Positions 12,336-24,261 are shown, numbered from the stretch's first letter. The stretch is DNA of 64,000 nt from Platycnemis pennipes (GCA_933228895.1 OW121854.1:10977131-11041130), one strand, 5' to 3'. Translations and numbers: made by a program. The notes: a model not told the origin generated them from the letters alone.

Positions 12336-12755
12336 TCATCTCCATAATATTCTGCTAGTCACCTCAAAGCTGTGTGGCAGGTGGTGAACTCTCACCAAAC
12401 ACGCACCACATATCATGCATTTAAAAGGACCAGCATCAATATACCAGTCTATACTGCAATATTTAAAAAGACAAAAATAGCAAACCCCTCCTGCAAAAAC
12501 GTGCTGTTAGTTGGGTTACCTTCGAGTCCTTACACCAACATGCAACTACCTATGCTATGGATTCGATCATTCGTATTGGACATATTTACCGCCATTCAAA
12601 TCCACAATTGCACGAGGGAAAAAAGGACGCCCTGAATCTGTCAGTTCGGCAATCAATTTCTCTAATTTTGTAATCATGGTCCAGTCTACCATAGCAAGTT
12701 GGGGCTCGCAAAACATTTTCAACGTCGTCACTGAAAATATTATCTAACCCACACC
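12336..12755 (-). mobile_element. diverged CR1/L2 LINE 3' end
   Basis: A degraded terminal hairpin (about 12345-12385) is followed by subfamily A 3' UTR and the last codons of the post-RT domain. Divergence is visibly higher than in neighbouring copies, indicating an older insertion. Confidence 0.65.
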
Positions 12756-12771
12756 ATGCTCAGCTAGTCAC

Positions 12772-13535
12772 CATATCTACATCTACACGATACCCTGCAA
12801 GCCACCGCGTGGGTGTGTGGTAGGGGGTGAAGTTCACCAAGCATGCACTACTAATATGCAAACTAGCAACTATATTGTCTCATGCAACTTAATTGTTAGT
12901 ATCTATAGTATTTAAGGGGTAAGACATGCATCATGCACTACAGAATACTCTAAAATATTTCCCCTACCTATCCCTTTGCTATGCTGCCTATTCTGTTCTC
13001 TTATAGTACGGCGGAAAAATGCCATTTTGAATCTATCGGTACGACAATCTATCTCTCTAATCTTATTTATCTGGTCGAATCTATCTTAATACGCTGGTGT
13101 TTTTAATATGTGCCTAACATCTTCAGTAAAGCTATCCGATAGTAATTTCTCTAATAGATTTAATCTGTACCTTAATCTACGCTCTGATAATGATTCCCAC
13201 CCTAATTCTTGTATTAATTCTGAAACACTACTCAACCTATCGTAACACATTTTGACGAACCTAGCTGCTCTACGCTGCACACTGTCTAGTTCTCTAATCA
13301 AACCTAATTCATTAGGATCCCATACACTGGCTGCATACTCAAGGGGGGCCTAACTAATGAAAAGTAGCATCGCTCTTTTGTCTTCTCATAACATTTTCCA
13401 AGTACTCTTTTTATAAATCCTAGCTTTCTCATCGCTCGGCCGCGTATTTCACATATGTGTCTACCCCACGATAAATATTTAGTGATTGTTACACGTAAAT
13501 ATCTTACGGTTTCAACGTTTTCGATCTATGTGTTA
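12772..13535 (-). mobile_element. CR1/L2 LINE 3' part (subfamily B)
   Basis: The tail and CGCG-loop hairpin lie at 12776-12830, followed by the B-type UTR. The post-RT frame 13086-13301 has RELDSVQRRAARFVKMCYDR and LGWESLSERRLRYRL, then frame-shifted RT sequence to about 13530. Confidence 0.78.
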
Positions 13536-14027
13536 AAGATAATTGGCACCATAAAGATGTGTGGCATCTTGTAATTCAATTGTATTCTTGGTGGTTCATG
13601 TGATTTGCGAATTGATGTTTGTGATTCATAAGTTTATTTGATAATGATTCGAAGGGTTGAAATACTATAAATGAACAGATACTTGTCATTGGCGCAGGAA
13701 AATTTGCCTCACTAAAATAAAATTGCTCCACATAGCAATGCATAAAAATGTCGTATCAACCGAATCCACAATTTCGTTACGATAAATGTCAATATTATTT
13801 TGAATCGGATTCATTGTAGTTTTTGCTTCTTCAAATGTGCTACAATGCGATCTTTCGTCGTTACAATCTGCGAAACAAAACAGAAACGGCCTCTTCTTAA
13901 AACAAATATGGCATACCCTTGTCAAAGGGTTCAATTACCATCAAAATGGGTTCTCTTCTACTGACATACGGGTCCTTCACAGCTATTAATACTCCTCCTC
14001 TCGGGTAAAAAGTACTATTGTATACTG
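13536..14027. other. mostly unrecognised; short LINE endonuclease scrap
   Basis: A minus-strand ORF of 82 codons (13686-13934) has no recognised domain. At about 13950-14005 the minus strand reads an endonuclease scrap (GGVLIAVKDPYVS-like) also found at 2780-2830. Confidence 0.4.
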
Positions 14028-14402
14028 GCACATAATCATAAAATTAGAGAAGTTGATTGCCGAAATGACAGATTCAAAATGTCCTATCTTCCTCGCATCA
14101 TACTTTTTCCTCGTACAATTAGGGATATGAATAGCTGTAAATGTATCCAAGACCTGTGTATCAATATGTATCAGAGGTAGTTGCGTGTTGGTATACGGAC
14201 TTTAAGCAAATCCAACTAACAGTATTATATTGCATGCTTGCTCTGCTATTTTTATTTTTTTTATTTATGTTTAGTCTAGTATATATATTATTACTAATTC
14301 ATTTTTATGCATGATATGTAGTGCATGTTTGGTGAGAATTCACTCCCTGCCAAACACCTTAATGGTGGCTTACAGGGTATTATGTAGATGTAGATGTAGA
14401 TG
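14028..14402 (+). mobile_element. CR1/L2 LINE 3' end, plus strand
   Basis: Plus-strand sequence covers the end of the ORF (CATAAAATTAGAGAAGTTGA), the 3' UTR, the hairpin and a GTAGATGTAGATGTAGAT tail. Confidence 0.7.
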
Positions 14403-14725
14403 GGTGTATGTGGCAGGGATTGAAAATCACCAAACATGCACCGTTTACATGCCACTAAGAGCTACAGGGCCATGCGACTACGCAACAAAGAGATAAGGCT
14501 ACATCTACATAATACCCTACAAGCCACCATAAAGGCGTGTGGCAGGGGGTGAATTCTCAACAAACCTGCACTACACATCAAGCATAAAATAGGCTTAATA
14601 TTAATATATTAGTCTAGACTGCAATATTTAAAAAGATAAAAATAGCAAATCAAACATGCAAAAACATGCTGTTTTTGGGTTACCTTCAAGTCCTTATACC
14701 AACATGCAGCTACCAATGCAATCCA
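14403..14725 (-). mobile_element. CR1/L2 LINE 3' ends, minus strand
   Basis: A partial hairpin (14403-14445) is followed by a short non-LINE segment (14454-14494) and a second tail with hairpin and UTR (14493-14725). The short segment recurs at 16918-16970. Confidence 0.6.
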
Positions 14726-15597
14726 TGCACTACATATCATGCATAAAAAAAGGATTGTACTTGTATAGGTACTGTTCAAAACTACGCTATTTAAAAAAAG
14801 ATAAAAATAGCAAAGCATACATGCAAAAACATGCTGTTAGTTGGGTTAGCTTGAGTCCTTATACCAACATGTAGCTACCAATGTTATCCATTGATACACT
14901 CGTACTGGATAAATTTACCGTTATTCATATCCCTAATAGTACGAGGAAAAAAGGACATTTTGAATCTGTCAGTTTGGCAATCAATTTATATGATTTTGTG
15001 ATTATGGTCCAGTCAACCATAGTAAGTTCGGGTTCGCAAAATATTTTTAACGTCATCACTGAAAATATGGTCTTGGAATTTGTTAAAGAGATTAAGTCTT
15101 AATTTCAACCTGCGATCTGACAATGATTCCCAATTTAATTCATTTAATAGACTGGTTACGCTAGTAAGGTTATCATACCGTCCCTTTACAAATCTTGCCG
15201 ATCCACGCTGCTCACGTTCAAGTTCATTATTTAGACCGATTTCGTAGGGATCCCATACACTGGCAGCATATTCCAAATGAGGTCTTACAAGGGAAAAGTA
15301 GCTGATTTCTCGTACATGATCGTCACATTTACCCAATACTCTTTTAATGAAACCCAGTTTGCGATTCGCTTGACCCATTATTTCACGAATGTGTTTACCC
15401 CAGGAAAGATCATTTGTCAGTCTTATTCCAAGATATTTAATGGATTCCACGTTTGTTAATTCATTATTACTTATTTTGTAAGTGGTAGGAGGAGAGCTAT
15501 TCTTTTCCCAAAAATTCATTACAAGGCATTTTTTAAAGTTTAATTCTAACTGCCATGTATCACACCAAGTTTCAATTGCTTGTAGGTCAATATTTAA
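14726..15597 (-). mobile_element. CR1/L2 LINE with post-RT domain (subfamily A)
   Basis: The frame 15013-15519 is open for 168 codons: KYLGIRLTNDLSWGKHIRE, RPHLEYAASVWDPYEIGLNN, GSARFVKGRYDN. The 3' tail is absent because the copy abuts another UTR at 14725. It stops at 15597 inside the RT palm. Confidence 0.78.
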
Positions 15598-15930
15598 GGG
15601 ATAGGTACGGGAAAGATTTTAGAGTCTGTAGTGCATGATGCATGTATTAATGCCTTAAATACTATTAATAGTTCATATACCTTACTATATATAGTAAGGT
15701 ATAGGTTCATATACCTTACTATATATAGTATATGCCTTAAATACTATATATAGTTCATATACCTTAAATACTATATATATTCAATTTCTATCTTTTTTAA
15801 GTAGTGTAGTTCTGACTACTATATTAATACTATTCCTTTTTTATGCATGATATGTAGTGCATGTTTGGTGAGCAATCACCCCCTGCCACACACCCTTGTG
15901 GTGGCTTGCAGGGTATTATGTAGATGTAGA
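15598..15930 (+). mobile_element. CR1/L2 LINE 3' end with AT-rich palindrome
   Basis: B-type UTR (GATGCATGTATTAATGCC) leads into duplicated ATACCTTA/TATATA units. These include a perfect 26-bp palindrome at 15677-15702. A-type UTR, hairpin and tail then end at about 15930. Confidence 0.65.
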
Positions 15931-16063
15931 TAGATATACTAACAATCTAGTTGCATGAGTCCCTATAGTTGCTTGTTTGCATGTCAGTAGTGTATACTTG
16001 GTGACCTGGACCCTCTGCCACACACCCTCGCGGTGGCTTGCAGCGTATCATGTAGATGTAGAT
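15931..16063 (+). mobile_element. CR1/L2 LINE 3' end (subfamily B)
   Basis: It contains AACAATCTAGTTGCATGAG, the CGCGG-loop hairpin and a GTAGATGTAGATG tail, all on the plus strand. Confidence 0.72.
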
Positions 16064-16864
16064 GTGCATTCTATTTTTAAGTGACAGTCGTCAGGTTGCT
16101 TGTTCATTTGTAGACAACGAACAAATCGGTGAGCTAACTAAATTCGACTGACGCCATTGGATTTGCGTACACACATGTCTTGAAGCGGAATAAGGTGGTG
16201 TCGCTAGCGCATGGGATACTCTTAGATTGCCTGCTACTGATGGAGAATGGAGCCTTGCTTCATTCGGCGACTTTTAACCAACAAAATCTCGTTCCCGTCC
16301 TTTCCTTTTGATTCTCCAAAGGACGAGGCCGTTGCCCCAAACCGGAAATCGAGGACACATATCCTCTGAGCTGAAGGAAATGACATTTTCGTGTGAGGAC
16401 TACAGACCGCTGCCGGGTTACTTGCGCCGGCCTGACAACTCGAGAGTCGCCGGTTCGAGTCCCGCCTCTAGTGCATGGGTGGTGTCGTGCGTGGATGCAC
16501 CACTGCAGCCGGCAGTCCCGCGTTCGCGTCAGCCACGTGCGGATGGAAGCCGTGTCCTCCTTCGCGAGGAGTGGAACTTGAAATCATTGGGAGAGTCGTT
16601 GCACACACCGGAGGTAGCCAGTTTCTTTTGAGGTGGGCGAGCTGGGATTGGCCGGGACCCGTTGCTCCCTTTCCCTCGCCCTTGGCACCAGCCGAGGGTC
16701 AGTGAAGGGCCGACACCTGTCTCTCCTGCACCACCCGCTCCAGATCCAGAATAGGCAGCCAGCCATGTTCATTGGCGCCGCTGCCAATTCGTATGGCGAT
16801 GCAGGTGAAGTAAATATCCCAGCCCTAACACCAGGGTGCGCGTTCATCATATCACCGAATTGAA
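16064..16864. other. GC-rich block with tRNA-like B box; possible SINE
   Basis: GGTTCGAGTCC at about 16450-16460 is a canonical RNA polymerase III B box, but a matching A box is not clear. Downstream GC-rich sequence reaches about 16860. No protein homology was recognised despite open frames of 76-107 codons. Confidence 0.4.
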
Positions 16865-16977
16865 ATAGCTACATACAATAGCAATACCCTGCGAGCCAAC
16901 GCAAGGGTGTGTCGGGTGCCACTAAGATCTACAGGGCCATGCGACTACGCAACAAAGAGATAACGCTACATCTACAT

Positions 16978-17712
16978 AATATCCTGGAAGCCTCCATTAA
17001 AGGCTCTGACTGGAGACTGACACATGATCTTTCCTGGGGTAAACATACACGTGAAATAATGATGGGTCACGCTAATCGTAAACTGGGTTTCATCAAAAGA
17101 GTATTGGGTAAATGTGACGATCATGTACGAGAAATCAGCTACTTTTCCCTTGTAAGACCTCATTTGGAATATGCTGCCAGTGTATGGGATCCCTACGAAA
17201 TCGGTCTAAATAATGAACTTGAACGTGTGCTGCGAAGATCAGCAAGATTTGTAAAGGGACGATACGATAATTATATTAGCGTAACCAGTCTATTAAATGA
17301 ATTGAAATGGGAATCATTGTCAGATCGCAAGTTGAAATTTAGACTTAATCTCTTAAACAACTTCCAAGGCAATATATTCAGTGATGATGTTAAAAATATT
17401 TTACGAACCCCAACTTAGTATGGTAGACTGGACCATAATCAAGAAATTAGAGAAATAGATTGCCGAACTGACCGATTCAAAATGTCCTTTTTCCCTCGTA
17501 CGATTAGAGATACGAATAACGGTAAATATGTCCTATCGGAGTGTAGCAATGAATAGCATTGGTAGCTGCATGTTGGTATGAGTACTTAAAGCTAACCCTA
17601 CTAACAGAATGTTTTTGCATGTTTGCTTTGCAATTTCTATCTTTTTTAAATAGTGTAGTTCTGTAGTTCTGCAGTTCTTGTGGTGGCTTGCAGGGTATTA
17701 TGTAGATGTAGA
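16978..17712 (+). mobile_element. CR1/L2 LINE with post-RT domain, plus strand (subfamily A)
   Basis: The frame 16909-17418 covers LTHDLSWGKH, GFIKRVLGKCDDHVREISYF and RPHLEYAASVWDPYE, with a stop at 17416-17418 in place of the family's tyrosine codon. The C-terminus, UTR and tail follow to 17712. Upstream (16867-16975) is a short minus-strand hairpin scrap and the segment shared with 14454-14494. Confidence 0.76.
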
Positions 17713-18918
17713 TAAATGCGTGTGGCAGGGGGTGAATTCTCACCAAACATGCACTACATATCATGCATAAAAAAGGAATAGTGTTAATATAGTAGTCAGA
17801 ACTACACTATTTTAAAAAGATAGAAATTGCATAGCAAACATGCAAAAACATTCTGTTAGTAGGGTTAGCTTTAAGTACTCATTACAATATGCAGCTACCA
17901 ATGCTATTCATTGCTACACTCCGATAGGATTGATATTAATATATTAGTCTAAACTTCACTATTTAAAAAGATAAAAATAGCTAAGTAGGCATGCAAAAAC
18001 ATGCTGTTAGCTGGGTTACCTTCAAGTCCTTATACCAACATGCAGCTACCAATGTTATACATTGCTACACTCTTATTGGATATATTTCCGTTATTCATAT
18101 CCCTAATTGTGCGAGGAATAAAGGACATTTTGAATCTGTTAGTTCGGCAATCTATTTCTCTAATTTCGTGATTATGGTCCAGTCTACCGTAGTAAGTCGG
18201 GGTTCGTATAATATTTTTAACGTATCATTGAAAATATTATCTTGGTATTTATTTAAGAGATCAAGTCTAAATTTCACCCTGCGATCTGACAATGATTCCC
18301 AATTTAATTCATTTAATAGACTGGTTACGCCAATGTAATTAACGTACCGTCCCCTTACAAATTTCTCCGATAATCGCTGCACACGTTCAAGTTCATTACT
18401 GAGACCGATTTCGTACGGATCCCATACAGTGGCAGCATATTCCAAATGAGGTCTAACAAGGGAAAAGTAGCTGATTTCTCGTACATGATCGTCACATTTA
18501 TCCAATACTCTTTTGATGAAACCCAGTTTACGATTAGCTTGACCCATTATTTCACGTATATGTTTACCCCAGGAAAGATAATGTGTCAGTCTTATTCCAA
18601 GATATTTAATGGATTCCACGTTTGTTATTTCATTATTACTTATTTTGTATGTGCTTGGAGGAGAGCTATTCTTTTTCCAAAAATTCATTACTACACATTT
18701 TTTTAAATTTAATTCTAACTGCCATGTATCACACCAATTTTCGATTGCTTGTAGGTCATCATTTAAACATTGCTTATCGTTTGGGCTTAGAATTTCCCTG
18801 TACACAACTGCGTCATCGGCAAATAGACGAAGCTTACTTTTTACCACCTTACTGATATCATTAATGTACAGAAGGAACAGGAGTGGACCTATCACACTAC
18901 CTTGTGGGACACCCGAAA
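17713..18918 (-). mobile_element. CR1/L2 LINE copies with RT (subfamily A)
   Basis: A UTR fragment (17713-17927) is followed by a longer copy whose frame 18152-18895 is open for 247 codons. It starts at PLLFLLYINDISKV and LRLFADDAVVYREI and runs through the post-RT domain. It begins in the RT motif just after VPQGS, so only the 3' half of the RT is present. Confidence 0.8.
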
Positions 18919-19053
18919 ATAGCGTAGTTTTGAACAGTACCTATAAAAGTACTGATCCTTTTTTTATGCATGATATGTAGTGCATGTTTGGTGAGAGTTC
19001 ACCCCCTGCCGCACACCTTTATGGTGTCTTGCAGGGTGTTATGTAGATGTAGA
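18917..19053 (+). mobile_element. CR1/L2 LINE 3' end, plus strand
   Basis: UTR (AATAGCGTAGTTTTGAAC), hairpin and GTAGATGTAGATG tail lie in opposite orientation to the RT copy on its left. Confidence 0.7.
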
Positions 19054-19194
19054 TGTATATTAAACATATTTCCCGCTATATATATAGCATAATGGTGAAA
19101 AATCCCATTGGACGTATAATAAAAAATTCACAGGGCAGACAGATGAGGTGACACAAAAAAAAACACACGAAATTACTATAAGTAAAAAGAAAGT

Positions 19195-19383
19195 AAAATA
19201 TTTTAGAGTAGTCTGTGGTGCATGATGCATGTATTAATTCCTTAAATACTATAGATCCTAACAATCTAGTTGCATGAGACCCTATAGTTGCGTGTTTGCA
19301 TGTTAGTAGTGCATGCTTGGTGATATTCACCCCCTGTCACACACCCTCGCGGTGGCTTACAGGGTATCGTGTAGATGTAGATG
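19195..19383 (+). mobile_element. CR1/L2 LINE 3' end (subfamily B)
   Basis: B-type UTR, hairpin and tail are on the plus strand. A minus-strand hairpin scrap follows at about 19437-19490. The 19054-19195 stretch holds nothing recognised. Confidence 0.65.
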
Positions 19384-19671
19384 ATGAAGTAAATCATTTA
19401 AGGACAAGTGGACGGGTGGAACGGCAAAGGAATATACATCCACATCTACGCAATACCCTGCAACATACAGCGAGGGTGTGTGGCAGGCTTTGACGAGGTA
19501 TATTAGCGTGTGGTATGTAGAACAAGTTGTGAAGGGTATTCATCATAGTCATCATCAAGGATCATCAATCCTCTGATTGGTTTGACGCAGCTCTCCAATG
19601 AGTTCTTCCATCGGCCATCCTCTTTATATTTACGCATTTCTTCTCTTTCACATCCTTTATCACTTGTTCCG

Positions 19672-19842
19672 TCTGTATTGCATGATGCATGTGTTAACCC
19701 CTTAAATACTATAGATACTAACAATCTAGTTGCACGAGACCCTATAGTTGCTTGTTTTCATGTTAGTAGTGCATGCTTGGTTTATCTTCACCCCCTGCCA
19801 CACACCCTCGCGGTGGCTTGCAGGGTATGGTGTAGATGTAGA
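19672..19842 (+). mobile_element. CR1/L2 3' end nested in the RTE
   Basis: B-type UTR, hairpin and tail are inserted between RTE C-terminal coding segments, opposite in strand to the RTE. Confidence 0.7.
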
Positions 19843-20621
19843 TGTTCCATTTATCTTGCACGAGGACTTCCTTTGCCATTCTTCCCTTCCACTTGTCCCT
19901 CGACGATTGTCTTCATCAGGCCATCATGTCTCATGATCTGGCCGATCAAGTTGTTCCGACTTCTTCTTAGGGTATTCAGAAGACTTTTCTTTTCCCCCAC
20001 TCTTCTTAGAGCTTCCTTGTTACTTACTCGGTCGATCCATTTAATCTTCATCATTCTCCTGTAGCACCGCATTTCGGATGCTTCCACCCTTTTCTTTTCC
20101 GCTGCTGTCATTGTCCATGCTTCGCTGCCATAAAGAAACACCCTCCAGATGTACGATCTGATGAATTATTTCCTTACTTCTACGCTTGTTTTTCGCTATG
20201 TATTGTAAGTCGAGTCTTCTTTTAATAGAATGCCCTCTTCTCCTGGGCTATTCTGCTGACAATTTCTTTCCTGCTTGGTCCATCGTTGGTTACTCGGCTT
20301 CCAAGCTAAGAGAACTCTGTCACCTCTTCTAGCTTTTGTTTACCTAGTTTAACGTTGGTTTTGGCCTCTTCTCTCTTGCTGCACACCAGCTGAAGATCTA
20401 AGAAGACTAGAAGACTAAGGTCTTCTTAGAGACTTATTGATCATCAGCTGATATGTGGCCATTGTCCTTTCCATGGTTATCAGCATCTCATTCAGATCCC
20501 TCTCTGTCTCTGCTATGAGTGCTATGTCATCAGCGAATCTCAGCATGCTGATTTTTTTTCCATGATTAGCCACCCCTGAAGACTTCTCTTTGATTTCAAT
20601 GATGGCTATGTCTATGGCTAT

Positions 20622-21172
20622 GATTCAATGAAATCGGTCTAAATAACGAACTTGAACTTGTGCAGCGAAGATCGGCAAGGTTTGTAAAGGGCCGGTATGA
20701 TAACCTTATTAGCGTAACCAGTCTATTAAATGAATTAAATTGGGAATCATTGTCAGATCGCAGGTTGAAATTTAGACTTAATCTCTCAAACAAATTCCAA
20801 GGCAATATTTTCAGTGATGATGTTAAAAATATTTTACGAACCCCAACTTACTATGGCAGACTTGACCATAATCATAAAATTAGAGAAATTGATTGCCGAA
20901 CTGACAGATTAAAAGTGTCCTTTTTTCCTCATACTATTAGGGATATGAATAACGGTAAATATATCCAGTACGAGTGTAGCAATGGATAACATTGGTAGCT
21001 GCATGTTGGTATAAGGACTTAGGGCTAACCTAATTAACAGCATGTTTTTGCATGTATGCTTTGCTCTTTTAATTTTTAATTACAAATTTTATGCATGATA
21101 TGTAGTGCATCTTTGGTGAGAGTTCACCCCCTACCTTTGTGGTGGCTTGCAGGGTATTATGTAGATGTAGAT
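20622..21172 (+). mobile_element. CR1/L2 LINE (subfamily A) nested in the RTE
   Basis: The frame 20660-20989 reads QRRSARFVKGRYDN, NELNWESLSDRRLKFRL and CRTDRLKVSFFP with its natural stop; UTR, hairpin and tail follow. ATGGCT occurs just before the copy (about 20617) and just after it (21168-21173) and may be the target duplication. Confidence 0.78.
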
Positions 21173-21305
21173 GGCTCTCTCGATGTAAAAATTAAAAATT
21201 ACAGGAGACAATGTACAGCCTTGTCTCACTCCTTTCCTTATTCTTGCTTCTTCACGGCTGGGTCCAGATTTAATCACAGCTACTTGGTTTTTATACAAAC
21301 TGAAG

Positions 21306-21418
21306 GATGTTAAAGATAAGAAATACTTATATATGAAGAGATTAGCTGAAAGGAGATCTCAGTGGAGAGCTGCGCCAATCCAATCTGAGGATCGATGACC
21401 AATGATGATGAAGATGTA
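21306..21418 (+). mobile_element. RTE 3' end, plus strand
   Basis: GAGATCTCAGTGGAGAGCTG, CCAATC.AATC and a TGATGATGAAGATG tail match the 3' end of the copy at 7560-7670. It lies tail-out against the 5' end of the minus-strand RTE. Confidence 0.6.
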
Positions 21419-21502
21419 CATACAATAAAAGGTCCGAAACGTCGGGCCCGATCTGCGCAGAGTTGCTTCAAATCTCCTCTCCAAGAGCCATACTCAACTT
21501 AC

Positions 21503-21651
21503 CAGACCCAGGGTGACGAAGGACACCTGTGCCGCGTCCGTGTACGCCACGCTGTACAGACCGCCAAGCATCGTGTAGATGGCGGCGAACACGGCCGTGC
21601 CCACGACGGACAGTGTCCAGCTCATGTCCAGCACGACTCCCATGGCCGAAC
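21503..21651 (-). CDS. choline transporter-like protein, fourth coding exon
   Basis: This exon is 149 bp between acceptor AAACACAG and donor GTAAGTTG. The incoming phase 1 matches the third exon (giving LG-S-AMG), and the outgoing phase is 0. It encodes a membrane helix (LSVVGTAVFAAIYTMLG) followed by GGLYSVAYTDAAQ. GGLYSVAYTD is the strongly conserved sodium:solute symporter motif of choline transporters. The next exon should start near the family's WISVPFAL region; no such segment was found to the left in this window. The preceding intron is about 7.6 kb and holds a LTR-like block, a SINE, several LINEs and hAT-3. Confidence 0.83.
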
Positions 21652-22574
21652 CTGTGTTTGGGGAGAGAAAGCGGGCGTCAGGATAAACACGTCCCTAAAG
21701 ATAATGCCCTAGACCGAAACAATTTCTTTGGTAGGCTGTTAATTGTAGTTGTAGCTCTTGTAAGTTTTTCTCGTAAAAACAAGAAGAAGAAAGAATTATA
21801 AGAATCACTCTTTCCCTCCGGGACATCATCGCAAGTTCTACCTTACGATGTGTAATGTATTAGTTTAAAGTTAATTAATTAATACAAAACTAATAAAAAT
21901 GAACCAAGTATGATTGGTACGTATTTCCTGTAACATAACCTATCCCAAACACTAATCTACATACCGATATTAATTTTGTAGCGTGTCAATCAGTCCGTCA
22001 GTCAGTATCCGTTTTGTTCTGTTCTCTCCCAAGTTTTGAGCTGAAAGAGTGAGGTTTGGTGCGTGGAGTGTGGATTCTCTGTATGCATGATTTGGTAGTA
22101 GTTTTTGATGATTAGCAGTTTGTGGTGTAGAGAAAAATACAGAAAAAAACGTGGTTTTTGAGAGTGGGAGACAGCATATAATGAAAATATGGTGCAGGAA
22201 AAAATACAAAAACATATAGGTTAATTAGAGTGGGACACATTTTTCTATTTATAAAATATCACTTTCCTTCTCTCCTCTGCATTCGAAATTATTAAGAAAG
22301 GTTGGTGCACAAAATTGTATAAAAATGCAAAGAGTACTTTGAGCAGTGAAGCAGTAACTGCCTGCCTGAACTACAAGCACTACTCCCACCTATTGGTAAT
22401 GTGGCATCAGTAGTTTCCAAGCACTTTGTCAAATCTCATTTGACACTAGAACACAAAGTTCACCTCAATAGCACACCAGACAGAGACTGTATGCAAAGTA
22501 GGCCGCAGGTATATTGCTTGTGTGTAGTGGTATATATTGTAATCGGATATCAATTATACGAGTATATTTATTTT
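21652..22574. other. intron sequence, nothing recognised
   Basis: AT-rich sequence between the fourth transporter exon and a GC-rich block. No domain is recognisable in the short ORFs. Confidence 0.4.
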
Positions 22575-22990
22575 ATGTAGTGTGAACCGTGTCTCCTCTG
22601 CCCCCCCCCCTTTTTGTTCGGGATCGGAGCCGCGGGACACAGCACGGCGAGTGAGCCGAGTCATCGGCCACTCCGGGCGATAATAGCTGGCTCCCGATCC
22701 AATTGGGACCCCGGTGGAGGGTCAAAAGCCAGCCTCGGTATATATTGGAGGGCCTGGCCAAGGTGGGGGCTCATTACCGTGGAGGCCAGCGCACGGAACG
22801 ACGCCGAAGCATCCTCCGAACACCGGTCACCGTCGAGCCGAGGACAAGAGGGACAGTCGCCCTTCCTTCCCCCCCCCCCCTTTTCCCTTTCTGCTCGTCC
22901 CGTGTCCAGGGGTAGGGACTAAGAGTTAAATAAATACGTCTCCAAGGGATTCCGGACTGCCTTATTAATCTCCCGATAATCCAAGCGATC
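22575..22990 (+). mobile_element. possible solo LTR or other GC-rich insertion
   Basis: A GC-rich block begins with TGTAGTGTGAACC, has two C tracts (22602-22611 and 22869-22880), a TATATATT at about 22739 and a late TTAAATAAATA. This spacing recalls promoter and polyadenylation signals of an LTR. No target duplication or internal region was found, so the assignment is weak. Confidence 0.3.
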
Positions 22991-23189
22991 TCAAGTGTAT
23001 GATTTAGACTTCAGGATTTTTTGTTGTATAAATCATTTTTTTTCCATCACAAGTGGGAAGATGTTATGCATAGATTTATTAATAAATTTGGTTTTGTTGC
23101 TTTTGTTTGTTGGTTGATATCTATGTTCATCTCAAAATCAATGGAAGCCATTTTGGCGGTTTTTTTTGTCGGGAGGAAATTCTCTCAAG

Positions 23190-23450
23190 AGGCCGGGTTG
23201 GTGAAGCGGTTAAAGTCCTGGCCTCTCACCTGGAGGGTCCGGGCTCGAAGCCCGGGTGTCGAAGATATTTTTCATTGGTAATCCGACCCCTGCTCAAGAG
23301 TTTAGTGGACAAAAATCGAGTACAATACTCCGTCCGTCGGATGAGACGCAAAGCCGTGTTCCGCTAGGCGCCTTTTTGTTAAGAGCAGGCTAACGCCGAC
23401 GCCGGGTTTCTCTCCACCCTTCCTTCCTTCCATTCCCATCCTTGTAGCTT
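23190..23450 (+). mobile_element. tRNA-derived SINE
   Basis: The head resembles a tRNA with an A box (TTGGTGAAGCGG, about 23208) and a B box (GGCTCGAAGCC, about 23251). The body contains CCGTCCGTCGGATGAGACG (23332-23350) and GACGCCGGGTTTCTCTCCACC. The same body recurs at 36370-36465 and 48603-48680, so it is a family transcribed by RNA polymerase III and moved by a partner LINE. Confidence 0.72.
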
Positions 23451-23529
23451 TCCTCCCAGTCTGAAGTGCCTAATAGTTCCAATGAAACTTGATAGATAAG
23501 ATGAAAGAGATGCTCGTCCTCACGAGAAG

Positions 23530-24250
23530 TCTATGAAATTTAACCAGTATATTAAATGAATTAAATTGGGAATCAATGTCAGATCGCAGGTTGAAATTTA
23601 GAATAAATCTCTTTAACAAATTCCAAGACCATATTTTCAGTGATGACGCTAAAAATATTTTGCGAACCCCGACTTATTATGGTAGACTGGACCATAATGA
23701 CAAAATTAGAGAAATTGATTGCCGAACTGACAGATTCAAAATGTTCTTTTTTCCTCGTACAATTAGGGATGTGAATAACGGTAAATATATCCAGTACGAG
23801 TGTAGCAATGGATAACATTGGTAGCTACATGTTGGTATAAGGACTTAAAGCTAACCCAACTAACGGCATGTTTTTGCATGTATGTTTTGCTATTTTTATC
23901 TTTTTTTAAATAGCGTAGTTTTGAACAGTACCTATACAAGTACTAATCCTTTTTTATGCATGATATGTAGGTCAAGCCACTATTAAGGTAAATATATCCA
24001 GTACGAGTGTAGCAATGGATAGCATTGGTAGCTGCATGTTGGTATAAGGACTTGAAGCTAATCCAACTAACAGCATGTTTTTGCATGTTTGCTTTGCTAT
24101 TTTTATCTTTTTAAATATTGCAGTCTAGACTAATGTATAAATACTAATCCTTTTAAATGCATGATATGTAGTGCATGTTTGGTGATAATTCAACCCCTGC
24201 CACACACCTTTCTGATGGCTTGCAGTGTAATATGTAGATGTAGATGTAGA
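23530..24250 (+). mobile_element. two CR1/L2 LINE 3' parts (subfamily A)
   Basis: The first copy has an open post-RT frame (23576-23815: RRLKFRINLFNKFQDHIFSD, FFPRTIRDVNNGKYIQ) and UTR to about 23970. A second copy starts at about 23985 within the last codons and ends with hairpin and tail at about 24250. Confidence 0.78.
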
Positions 24251-24261
24251 CTAGTCAGCAA

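Larger units (their letters stand above)
19545..21304 (-). mobile_element. RTE/BovB-like LINE carrying two nested LINE insertions
   Basis: The minus strand reads FLYGSEAWTMTAAEKKRVE, KIKWIDRVSNKEALRRVGEK and IGQIMRHDGL (frame 19851-20141). Frame-shifted RT follows up to about 20600, with ISMLRFADD at about 20525-20555. RT sequence equivalent to RQGCTL...NVYIERA resumes at 21173-21270. The gaps are filled by plus-strand CR1/L2 copies at 19672-19842 and 20622-21172. The same RTE family as 6765-7670 but more decayed. Confidence 0.75.

Noticed and set aside
21428..21445. Penelope-like CCGAAACGTCGGG box beside the fourth exon
   Set aside because: No stem or opposing CTGAnGA box nearby; probably chance next to the RTE tail.
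23207..23265. Functional tRNA gene
   Set aside because: The stems are imperfect and the sequence continues into a shared SINE body.
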